Assembly: GCF_042492175.1 (NCBI RefSeq)
Contig: NZ_CP170453.1
Span: 1,426,001 to 1,490,000 of the forward strand
Length of the DNA: 64,000 nt
Reading direction: 5' to 3'
Origin: CAJXSN01 sp947492235
GTDB taxonomy: Bacteria > Pseudomonadota > Alphaproteobacteria > Sphingomonadales > Sphingomonadaceae
Part shown: in pieces, positions 7,352 through 15,209 of the stretch
How the letters are laid out: each line of letters starts with the position of its first letter
Position numbering within the stretch: position 1 is the first letter of the stretch
The notes under the pieces: model-generated
What the model saw: only the letters and a program-made list of their open reading frames with translations
Told to the model about the DNA's origin: nothing
The model's database searches: none
Made by a program: the position numbers and the translations under genes

Positions 7352-10288
7352 ATGAGGAGAAACCCCATTCGCAAGCTTACGCAGGCCGCAACATTACTGG
7401 CCGGAATGTCCGCACTCGTCGCTGTTCCGCTATCGGCGCAGGAGGCCGCAGAAGATACGCCGGTAGAGGCTCCGGCAGAGGGCTCGCCCGCAGCGCTGAA
7501 AGCCGCCGCCGAGGCGATCGATCCGCTGGGCCAGGCGGCAGAGGCCGTGGCCGCGTGGGAGCTTTATCTGAAGGCGGTCGAGGCGAGTGGCGGACCGGTG
7601 ACCGAGCAGGCGCTGGCGCTCAACAAGATGGGCGATTCCCGCTATTACAGCCAGGATTTCCCCGGTGCGCTGGAGGCTTCGCTGGAAGCCAAGCGGCGGC
7701 TGGAGGAAGCGGGCGAAACAGATGGCGAGCCGATGGCCAGCTCGCTTGCCAATGTGGCAACGTTTTACGATGCCAACGGACAGCCGGACAAGGTCATTCC
7801 CTTGCAGGAACAGTCGCTCGCCATAAGGCAGCGCATATACGGTGAAAGTCCGCAGGGGCTGGAGCCGGAAGAGGCCAAGGCGCTGGGACTGGGCTATCTC
7901 AATTACGCCTCGGCGCTCTATTCGCGCGGGAGGTTTACCGAGGCGGCAAGCTATATCGATCCGGCGATTGACGGGCTGGTGATCGGCGGTTTGAAGGACG
8001 CGACTCTGTTCCTGTCGATGACCAGCGGGGCCAACATCCTGATCGATGCAGGCCGTTCCAGCGATGCGCTGGCGATGGCGCAGCGCGGCACGCAGCTGGC
8101 CAATGAATTGCTGCCCCCGCGCCATCCTTTCAACGGTATCGCGCAGGCGTCTCTGGCGCGAATCCTGCGCGATACGGACCGGTTCGAGGAGGCCGAGGAA
8201 CCCGCCCGCAATGCGCTCGATATCCTCAATGAAGGCATCGGCCCGACGCACCCCTATACGCTGACCGCGCTGCACAATCTGGGTGTGATCCTCGCCAATC
8301 TGGGCCGGTTCGAGGAAGCGGTCGAGCTGACGACATCGCGGTTCGAACTGACGCGGGAGGGCGACCCCGGCGAGAGCGTGATCTCGATTGTCACCGCGTC
8401 CAACGCTCTGTGGGAATCCGGCAATGCGGAGCGTGCGCTGGAGCTGGCGCGGATTGGCGGAGAGTTGGCTGCGGGCCTTCCGGTAGAAAACGAGAAGGCC
8501 CTGCGCGGTCTGGAAACGCTCTCGCTGCGGCTGGAAGAGCAGGGCGATTATGCGGGCGCGCTGGAGCTGCTGGAGCGGCCCAGAATGGTAGACGCCAGTG
8601 ATGGTGTCGATCCGCCGCGCATGATCCGCCGCGGGCTGCTGAATATCCGGCTGGGCAGAGCCGATGCTGGCTGGCCGATGGTCGAACAGGGGACCGCTGT
8701 TCTGACCGAATCGATGCTTGCACAGGCGGAGCGGCTGGAACTCGGTGCCGATCTTTCGAGCTATTACGAGCCGCTGATGCAGATTGCCGAGGCGGCGATT
8801 GCCGCGGGCAGGCCGGAGGCTGCGCTGGAAGCGTTCGAGCTGGCCAGCTGGGGCGTGAATGCGCGGGCACGGCAATTCCTCGCCTTCAGCGCCGACCGGT
8901 CGGACAATCCGGAACTCGCCGCGCGGATCGACCGATTGCGCACCGACCGCGAACGGCTGCGTGTGCTTCACCGCGAATGGACCAGCCTTCTGGCATCGGG
9001 CAATGCGGAGCTGGCGAAGGAGCGCAAGGCGGCAATCGACACGTTGACACCGCAAGTGGAAGCGCTGGGCGCGTCTCTGGAAGAGGACGTGCCTGATTTC
9101 GCGCGCTGGCTCCATCCCGCGACGCCCGATGTGGCAGAGATTGCCGCGCGGCTGGCGGCGGATCAGGCGATTCTGATTGCCATGCCCGCGCGCCACCGCA
9201 CGCTGACGATGGTCCTGACCGCAGACGGCGTGACGATGGCCGAAACCGAGGGCGGGCGACCCGTCATCCGTCCGCTGGTGACGCAGCTGCGCGCTTCGCT
9301 CGATGGCGACGCGCAGGGTGCAGGCGATTTCCCGTTCGAGGCGGCCAAGGCGCTGAACGACCAGATTTTGCCGCCGCAAATGGCCGCCGCGCTGGCCGGA
9401 AAGACGCGCGTTTCGGTCATCACCAGCGACGCCTTGTCGCGCATACCCTTCGCCATTCTGCTGCCGGAACTGCCCAGCGGCACGGTGATGGATGTGAAGG
9501 ACGCGGACTGGCTGGCGAAGTCCCACGCCTTCTCGACCGCGCTCACCCCGTCGGAAGCCTTTGCCGGCGGCCCGGGCAGCGCATCGGGCGCAGGTTTTCT
9601 GGGTGTTGGCGCTCCGGCGCTGGCCGGGGACAGCGGCGCGCCGGTGGCCGGGGCAAGCCTTTATCGCGGTGTCTCGGTGTCGCTCGACGATGTGCGCGCT
9701 CTGCCCGCTCTACCGGCGACCCAATCCGAAGTGGCGAATGTCGCCGCAGCCTTCGACGCCGATGAACGCACCATCCTGACCGGCGCGGAAGCGACCGAGG
9801 CGCGCGTGCGGAGCCTTGGCGAAGTTCGGCGCTCGGTTGCCCTGTTTGCCACGCACGGCTTGCTGGCAGGCGAGATCGGGGGCCTACGCGAACCGGCGCT
9901 GGTGCTCACTCCGCCGCAGGAGGCGACGGGCGCAGATGATGACGGCTTGCTGCAAGCCAGCGAGATTGCCCGGCTGGGTCTGGCGGCGGATCTGGTGATC
10001 CTCTCTGCCTGCAACAGCGCGGCCGGCCGCAATGCTACTGCGCCTGCCTATACCGGCCTTGCCAACGCGTTCCTCACATCGGGCACACAGTCGCTGATGC
10101 TGTCTCATTGGCGAGTGCGGGATGATGCGGCGGCGCGCCTGACTGTCGATACGCTGGGCGCTTCGCGTGATGGCACCGACCTGGCAACAGCGCTGCAGCA
10201 GGCGCAGCTGACCTTGATGGCGGATGCCAGCGTTACAGGATCGGCGCATCCGTCAGTCTGGGCACCTTTCGTCCTGATCGGCGAATAG
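7352..10288 (+). CDS. Secreted TPR-CHAT (caspase-fold) protein
   Basis: 978 residues. The N-terminus is a signal peptide (MRRNPIRKLT, then a hydrophobic core, cleavage after PLSAQ). Residues about 50-520 are helical tetratricopeptide-like repeats with typical small/large spacing (for example AEEPARNALDILNEG, YTLTALHNLGVILANLGRFEEAVEL). A helical linker follows to about 620, then a C-terminal CHAT domain with the expected His-Cys dyad: His about 835 in ATHG and Cys about 887 in ILSACNSA. CHAT proteins are clan CD proteases related to caspases and separases; substrates here are unknown. The Met at 7352 is chosen because the signal peptide begins there. It is divergent from a two-component operon. 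Predicted periplasmic location is unusual for CHAT proteases used in defence, so a signalling or envelope-stress role is possible (inference). Confidence 0.88.
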   Translation: MRRNPIRKLTQAATLLAGMSALVAVPLSAQEAAEDTPVEAPAEGSPAALKAAAEAIDPLGQAAEAVAAWELYLKAVEASGGPVTEQALALNKMGDSRYYSQDFPGALEASLEAKRRLEEAGETDGEPMASSLANVATFYDANGQPDKVIPLQEQSLAIRQRIYGESPQGLEPEEAKALGLGYLNYASALYSRGRFTEAASYIDPAIDGLVIGGLKDATLFLSMTSGANILIDAGRSSDALAMAQRGTQLANELLPPRHPFNGIAQASLARILRDTDRFEEAEEPARNALDILNEGIGPTHPYTLTALHNLGVILANLGRFEEAVELTTSRFELTREGDPGESVISIVTASNALWESGNAERALELARIGGELAAGLPVENEKALRGLETLSLRLEEQGDYAGALELLERPRMVDASDGVDPPRMIRRGLLNIRLGRADAGWPMVEQGTAVLTESMLAQAERLELGADLSSYYEPLMQIAEAAIAAGRPEAALEAFELASWGVNARARQFLAFSADRSDNPELAARIDRLRTDRERLRVLHREWTSLLASGNAELAKERKAAIDTLTPQVEALGASLEEDVPDFARWLHPATPDVAEIAARLAADQAILIAMPARHRTLTMVLTADGVTMAETEGGRPVIRPLVTQLRASLDGDAQGAGDFPFEAAKALNDQILPPQMAAALAGKTRVSVITSDALSRIPFAILLPELPSGTVMDVKDADWLAKSHAFSTALTPSEAFAGGPGSASGAGFLGVGAPALAGDSGAPVAGASLYRGVSVSLDDVRALPALPATQSEVANVAAAFDADERTILTGAEATEARVRSLGEVRRSVALFATHGLLAGEIGGLREPALVLTPPQEATGADDDGLLQASEIARLGLAADLVILSACNSAAGRNATAPAYTGLANAFLTSGTQSLMLSHWRVRDDAAARLTVDTLGASRDGTDLATALQQAQLTLMADASVTGSAHPSVWAPFVLIGE

Positions 10289-10302
10289 CGCACACAAAAA
10301 AA

Positions 10303-10338
10303 GGCGCGGGGCCCTGATATCGATCAGGCCCCCGCGCC
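10303..10338 (-). terminator. Intrinsic terminator between convergent genes
   Basis: A 16-bp stem with one mismatch (arms 10303-10318 and 10323-10338, loop of 4 nt) is flanked on its left by seven A residues, which become a U-tract for minus-strand transcription. It terminates the SH3-domain gene and probably also impedes readthrough from the CHAT gene. Confidence 0.85.
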
Positions 10339-10369
10339 AGTCCTCCGTCGCCGGGTCGCTTGCAACCTG

Positions 10370-11272
10370 CTACTGCAGGTCTTCGACGGAAACCCATCCT
10401 GTGTTGCCGTAACTGTCGCTCACTTCCACAAACAGGCCGTCCTTCTGGCCTGTCGGGGTCAGCTCGGTTCCGGCGCGCAGCGAACGCACTTCGCCGCTCA
10501 AAGTGTTGGCCGCTTTGTACAGCTTGCTGTCGGCGGCCACGGTGTAGGTCGTGCTGACAGTCGCGGTCGGGGCTGCTGCCGCAGCACCGGTCGCCACCGT
10601 CAGGGCGCCGGCCTGCGACACCACATTGTTGAACGCGATGACAAATGCCTCGGTCAGCATCCGGCCGTCTTTCTTGCTGGTATAGCCGCTGGAACCGGTC
10701 GCCTGCTGCACGCCGTATGCCCAGGTGCCGGTGGGCACGCGGCGGAACGACAGGCTCGATTTCTTCACTTCGCCGCTGCCTGCGACCAGCGTCATGCCGT
10801 TGGCCGGGCTGATCACGCGGATACCCGCCGCCACGGTTTTCTTCTTGCCGCCAAAGCCGCCAAACGCGCCCAGCAATGCACCGCCCATCGGCACTTTGGA
10901 GAGGATCGTGCTGGCCGCGCCGGAGCGCAGAAGGCCTTCGGTGGCGGCTGTCGTCGCCATCTGCACGCCGCGGTCGACCTCTTCCTTGTCACCGGCGATG
11001 ACGTTCAGGAGGAAATCGGCCTGCGCGCCGCTGGCGGCGTTGTGCGGTGTGAAACAGCCGGATTCGGTGGCCAGCGCATTGACCAGATCGCGCGGCGAGG
11101 AGAGCCCGAATTTCGTCCAGCCCTGCGTGTCGCCGTCGACCACCGCTATGGTGCCGTAGCTGCCTTCGCATTTGACCAGCTCGACTTCGTCCTTGGCCAT
11201 GGCGGGTGGGCCCATCATTGCCGCGATCCCTGCCAGCAGCAGTGCCCGTGATTTGAAACCTGTGTGAATCAT
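10370..11272 (-). CDS. Exported protein with C-terminal bacterial SH3 domain
   Basis: 300 residues. The signal peptide (residues 1 to about 26, ending PPAMA) precedes a domain of unknown family. The C-terminal ~60 residues (VAADSKLYKAAN through NTGWVSVEDLQ) read as a bacterial SH3/SH3b domain with the GW motif. The middle contains a Gly-rich loop (MGGALLGAFGGFGGKK) that could be membrane-associated. The start at 11272 is chosen over the ATG at 11281 because a GGAAGG Shine-Dalgarno sits 9 nt before it, whereas it would abut the upstream ATG. It is transcribed alone and divergently from the antiporter gene (222 bp between). Function unknown; binding to cell wall or another envelope polymer is the usual role of SH3b domains. 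Confidence 0.75.
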   Translation of the reverse strand: MIHTGFKSRALLLAGIAAMMGPPAMAKDEVELVKCEGSYGTIAVVDGDTQGWTKFGLSSPRDLVNALATESGCFTPHNAASGAQADFLLNVIAGDKEEVDRGVQMATTAATEGLLRSGAASTILSKVPMGGALLGAFGGFGGKKKTVAAGIRVISPANGMTLVAGSGEVKKSSLSFRRVPTGTWAYGVQQATGSSGYTSKKDGRMLTEAFVIAFNNVVSQAGALTVATGAAAAAPTATVSTTYTVAADSKLYKAANTLSGEVRSLRAGTELTPTGQKDGLFVEVSDSYGNTGWVSVEDLQ

Positions 11273-11494
11273 TGCAGTCATCCTTCCGTTACCCGGCGCC
11301 TCAGATGCGCTGGAAGTGTGATGCAGCAATTGGCGGGGCACGGGGGCGACAAGGCCGGTTAGGTCGATGACAAATGCTGTTATGAATGCGGTATCGGCTC
11401 GTTTGAGAGCCGCTATCGCGTCTTGCGCTCAAGGGTGGCATAGGGCCCTCGCGCACTCCTCTTGCATTCCTCGCGCATCCCGGCGGAGACCATT

Positions 11495-13366
11495 TTGACC
11501 GACTTCCTGCTGCTCGCTTTCATCTTTCTGGTTGCCGGGATCGCGGCGGTGCCGATTGCCTCGCGGCTGGGGCTGGGATCGGTGCTGGGCTATCTGATCG
11601 CCGGTATCGCGATCAGCCCGCTGCTCGCCTTCCTTCAGGTGGACATCATCGCGATCCAGCATTTCGCCGAATTTGGCGTGGTGATGATGCTGTTTCTGGT
11701 CGGGCTGGAGCTTGAGCCGAAATTGCTCTGGTCGATGCGCGGGCGGCTGCTCGGCCTGGGCGGCGGGCAGGTGGGGCTGACCACGCTGGTGGTGATGGGC
11801 GCGGCGATGGTGCTGGGCCAGGTGTGGTCCGTGGCGCTCGCCATCGGTCTGGTGCTGGCGCTGTCCTCCACCGCAATTGTGCTGCAGACTTTGGGCGAGA
11901 AGGGCCTGATGAAAAGCGATGGCGGGCAATCGAGTTTCTCCGTCCTGTTGTTTCAGGACATTGCCGTCATCCCGATGCTGGCGCTGATCCCGCTGCTGGC
12001 GCTGCCCGAACTGGCAGGCGCGATGGGGCACGGGGCTGGAGGAGACCATTCGGGCGGATCGTTCAGCCTGGTCGAGCATCTGCCGGCCTGGGGCGCGGCT
12101 CTGGTGACGCTGGGCGCAATCGGTGCGGTGATCGCCATCGGGTATTACCTGACCGGGCCGGTGTTCCGGTTCGTGTCTGCGGCCAATTTGCGCGAGCTGT
12201 TCGTCGCCGCCGCGCTGATGTTCGTGATCGGGATTGCGCTGCTGATGTCGCTGGTCGGCCTGTCGCCCGCGCTCGGCACTTTCCTTGCCGGAGTGGTGCT
12301 GGCGACCAGCGAATACCGACACGAGCTGGAAGCCGATATCGCGCCATTCAAAGGCCTGCTGCTGGGCCTGTTCTTCATGACGGTGGGTGCGGGCATCAAT
12401 TTCGGTCTTCTGATGGACGGCCCCATGGCGATCATCGGCCTTACGCTGGGCCTGATGGCGGCGAAGGCGGCGGTGCTTTACTGCCTCGCGGTCGCTTTCA
12501 AGATCACCGGATCGGATCGCTGGCTGTTCAGTCTGGGGCTGGCGCATGCCGGGGAGTTCGGCTTCGTGCTGCTCTCGCTCACCGTGTCGAGCGCGGTCCT
12601 GCCGGTGGAGCTGGCGGACCGTCTGCTGCTGATCGTGGCGCTGTCCATGCTGCTCACGCCGCTGCTGTTCATCCTGTATGACAAGGTCATCGCGCCGCGG
12701 ATGCTGAGGGCCGAGGCGCGGGCAATGGATACCATCGAGGAACGCTGCGAGATCATTATCGCGGGCCATGGCCGGGTCGGCGGAATTGTCAGCCGGATCC
12801 TGCGCGCATCGGGCTGGTCACCGACGGTGATCGATTTCAGCTCGAAGCAGCTCGAAATGCTGAAGCGGTTCAACACCCACGCCTATTTTGGGGATGCCAC
12901 CCGGCCCGATATGCTGGAGGCAGCGGGCATTGGGGAAGCCAAGTTGTTCGTCATCGCAATTGACCAGAAGGACCAGACCACCCAGCTGGTGCGCCACATC
13001 ACCAAGCATTATCCGCATGTCCACATCCTGGCGCGGGCGGTCGACCGCGAGCATGTTTACGATCTCTATTACGCCGGGTGCCGCGACATCATCCGCGAGA
13101 CCTATGACAGCTCGCTGCGGATGGGGCGCTCGGCGATCGAGGCAATGGGCTATAGCCGCGATCAGGCGGAGCGGGTTGTCGGCAGCTTCAACGCAATGGA
13201 CCGGGAGGTGATGCTGGAAGCGGCGCAGCATTACGATCCTGCTCTCCCGACGATGGAGAACGAAACCTATATTGCCGAAATCAATCGACGGCGCAGCGAT
13301 TGGGAGGGGCAACTGCAATCCCGGCTGGCCGCGATTCTGGCCGAGCCGAAGGGCGTGGAAGGCTAG
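11495..13366 (+). CDS. Kef-type monovalent cation:proton antiporter (CPA2) with TrkA-N domain
   Basis: About 623 residues. The N-terminal ~390 residues are a run of hydrophobic helices (about 12) of the Na+/H+ exchanger CPA2 fold, with family segments such as LGYLIAGIAISP and SPALGTFLAGVVLA. Residues about 415-530 form an NAD-binding TrkA-N (RCK) domain starting IIIAGHGRVGG. This is the architecture of KefB/KefC/YbaL proteins, which exchange K+ for H+ under electrophile stress in the inner membrane. A TTG start at 11495 is chosen because GGAG at 11485-11488 is well placed before it and the first TM helix follows directly; TTG at 11462 is an alternative. A small hairpin (11395-11412) lies upstream. 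It ends with a 4-nt convergent overlap with the isochorismatase-like gene. Confidence 0.9.
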   Translation: MTDFLLLAFIFLVAGIAAVPIASRLGLGSVLGYLIAGIAISPLLAFLQVDIIAIQHFAEFGVVMMLFLVGLELEPKLLWSMRGRLLGLGGGQVGLTTLVVMGAAMVLGQVWSVALAIGLVLALSSTAIVLQTLGEKGLMKSDGGQSSFSVLLFQDIAVIPMLALIPLLALPELAGAMGHGAGGDHSGGSFSLVEHLPAWGAALVTLGAIGAVIAIGYYLTGPVFRFVSAANLRELFVAAALMFVIGIALLMSLVGLSPALGTFLAGVVLATSEYRHELEADIAPFKGLLLGLFFMTVGAGINFGLLMDGPMAIIGLTLGLMAAKAAVLYCLAVAFKITGSDRWLFSLGLAHAGEFGFVLLSLTVSSAVLPVELADRLLLIVALSMLLTPLLFILYDKVIAPRMLRAEARAMDTIEERCEIIIAGHGRVGGIVSRILRASGWSPTVIDFSSKQLEMLKRFNTHAYFGDATRPDMLEAAGIGEAKLFVIAIDQKDQTTQLVRHITKHYPHVHILARAVDREHVYDLYYAGCRDIIRETYDSSLRMGRSAIEAMGYSRDQAERVVGSFNAMDREVMLEAAQHYDPALPTMENETYIAEINRRRSDWEGQLQSRLAAILAEPKGVEG

Positions 13367-14001
13367 GGGCCGGGCTGGGGCAGCCAGTCGAGTATCGTGT
13401 CGACGCTCTGTATTTCGGCGTATTTCTTGCCGAGGTCGGACAGGTTGGCATCGTGCGTCGCGCTGTCCCGGTCGGCGCAGGCGTCTTCGGCAATGATCGG
13501 GATGAAACCGTATTGCAGCGCGTCGAGCGCGCTCGCCCGCACACAGCCTGAGGTAGAATAGCCCGCCACAATCACGGTATCGACACCCAGATCATGCAGG
13601 TGCCTGTCCAACGCGGTGCCGAAAAAGGCGGACGGGTATTGCTTGGTGAAAACCGGCTCGCCGTCTTGCGGGGTGATTGCCTGCGGGAATGCGCCCAGCG
13701 GCGAGCCTTCCACGAAGGCCGAGAGTGCGGGCACTTTGCGGAAGAAATGCCCGCCATCCGAACCGTCGGCTTTGTATGCGACATTGGTGAACACAACGGG
13801 CGTGCCGCTTTGCCGGGCGCGCGCAAGCAATCGGACCGCCTGAACCAACGCCGCCTGCGCGGTTTCCAGATAGAGCGGCGAAGTCTCCTGCAGATAGGCC
13901 TCCACCATATCGACCAGCAGCAATGCGGGCCGTTCGCCCGGCTGCAAATGCCCGGCGAAGGCGTCGGCATGCGCGACCGGCTGCTCGGAGCCCGCCGTCA
14001 T
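13363..14001 (-). CDS. Isochorismatase-family cysteine hydrolase
   Basis: 212 residues with the family catalytic triad in place: Asp 31 in LLLVDMVEAY, Lys 120 in VFTKQYPSAFFGT and Cys 153 in GYSTSGCVRASALD. The Y-P-S-A-F-x-G-T segment and S-T-S-G-C-V are typical of the N-carbamoylsarcosine amidohydrolase-like branch, which hydrolyses carbamoyl or amide bonds, rather than of isochorismate pyruvate-hydrolases. It is the last gene of the minus-strand catabolic operon: its first base (14001) is shared with the last base of the CoA-transferase gene. Cytosolic. The substrate is unknown; an amide or carbamoyl intermediate produced by the hydantoinase-like pair is a plausible inference. Confidence 0.85.
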   Translation of the reverse strand: MTAGSEQPVAHADAFAGHLQPGERPALLLVDMVEAYLQETSPLYLETAQAALVQAVRLLARARQSGTPVVFTNVAYKADGSDGGHFFRKVPALSAFVEGSPLGAFPQAITPQDGEPVFTKQYPSAFFGTALDRHLHDLGVDTVIVAGYSTSGCVRASALDALQYGFIPIIAEDACADRDSATHDANLSDLGKKYAEIQSVDTILDWLPQPGP

Positions 14002-15209
14002 CAGAGCACGCCTGCCGCTGCCATTCGTAGGAAATCGCTCTCGTCCCAGCCATTCAGCGCGCCGTACACCTCGGCATTGTCCTGACCCGGCGTCGCCGGA
14101 GCGGGGCGGCGGACAGAGGAAGGCGTGCGGCTGAATTTGGGGAAGGCGTTCTGCATTTTCAGTGGCCCGCGCGTTTCGGTCTCGACTTCGATGATCGCCT
14201 CACGCGCCTTGAAATGCGGGTCCTCCAGCATGTCCGGCGCGCGGTAGACCCGGCCAGCAGGGATCGAATGCTCGATCATCAGGGCATCGACTTCGTCCAC
14301 GGTCTTGGTGGCAGTCCACGCATTGACCAGATTGTCGAGCTCGGTCTGGTTTTCGCCGCGCGCCAGATGGGTGGCGTATTTCGGGCTTTCGGCCAATTCC
14401 GGCTGACCCATCGCCACGGCAAGCCGAGCGAAGATCGCATCGTTATTGGCCCCGATCATGAACGGGCCGTCCTTGCATGAATAGACATTGGACGGCGCGA
14501 TGCCGGGCAGGATGGAACCGGAGCGCTCGCGGATAAAGCCGTTGTGATCATATTCGGGGACCAGCCCCTCCATGACCTGCAACACAGCCTCGTACAGCGC
14601 GGTATCGACCACCTGACCCTTGCCTGTCTTCTCGCGGCTATGCAGCGCGGCCAGCACGCCCATGCAGCCATAGGTCGCGCACAGCGTATCGCCGATAGAC
14701 ACACCCATGCGGGCAGGCGGGCGGTCGGGATCGCCCACGACATAGCGCCAGCCGCCCATCGCCTCGCCAATCCCGCCAAAGCCTGCGCGGCCCGAATAGG
14801 GGCCGTCCTGGCCGTAACCGGACATGCGGGCGATAATCAGGCGCGGATATTGCTCCAGCAGGACATCGGGGCCCAAACCCCAACGCTCCAGCGTGCCGGG
14901 CTTGAAATTCTCGATCAGAATATCCGCTGTGCCGATCAATTTGCGGACGAGTTCCTGCCCCTCCGGCACGCGCAGATTGGCAGTCACGGATTTCTTGTTG
15001 CGGGCGATGACTTCCCACTGGACCTTTTCCTCGCCCTGGCCCCAATCGCGCATCGGATCGCCCTTTCCGGGCGGCTCCACCTTGATGATCTCCGCGCCCA
15101 TATCGCCCAGCAGCTGCCCGCAGAACGGACCGGCCAGCAGCTGGCCCAGCTCGACGACCCGCAGGCCTGCCAGCGCGCCTGTATTGGCGCCCTCTTTCGT
15201 CTGGCTCAT
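14001..15209 (-). CDS. CaiB/BaiF family CoA-transferase (class III)
   Basis: 402 residues from Met 15209. The family's opening LAGLRVVELGQLLAGPFCGQ and GDMGAEIIKVEPP (nucleotide/CoA part) are present, then DILIENFKPGTLERWGLG, the R-x-S-G-Y-G-Q-x-G-P-Y-S-G-R-A-G-F-G-G segment and the C-terminal EHSIPAGRVY. The catalytic carboxylate of this family lies in the ATYGCMGVLAAL/VVDTALYEA region (Asp about 171 in VDTALYEA). Class III enzymes move CoA between carboxylic acids. It overlaps the hydantoinase B stop by 4 nt. In the operon it would activate a carboxylate for the lyase encoded upstream; the substrate cannot be read from sequence. Confidence 0.92.
   Translation of the reverse strand: MSQTKEGANTGALAGLRVVELGQLLAGPFCGQLLGDMGAEIIKVEPPGKGDPMRDWGQGEEKVQWEVIARNKKSVTANLRVPEGQELVRKLIGTADILIENFKPGTLERWGLGPDVLLEQYPRLIIARMSGYGQDGPYSGRAGFGGIGEAMGGWRYVVGDPDRPPARMGVSIGDTLCATYGCMGVLAALHSREKTGKGQVVDTALYEAVLQVMEGLVPEYDHNGFIRERSGSILPGIAPSNVYSCKDGPFMIGANNDAIFARLAVAMGQPELAESPKYATHLARGENQTELDNLVNAWTATKTVDEVDALMIEHSIPAGRVYRAPDMLEDPHFKAREAIIEVETETRGPLKMQNAFPKFSRTPSSVRRPAPATPGQDNAEVYGALNGWDESDFLRMAAAGVL

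Noticed and set aside
7430..9526. Very long open frame (about 700 codons) antisense to the CHAT protein gene
   Set aside because: It is Arg/Gln/His-rich with no domain, starts without ribosome binding site, and is an expected artefact of GC-rich codon third positions.
11395..11412. CGGCTC-GAGCCG hairpin upstream of the Kef-type gene as a riboswitch
   Set aside because: Only a 6-bp stem with no conserved riboswitch features and no partner terminator.
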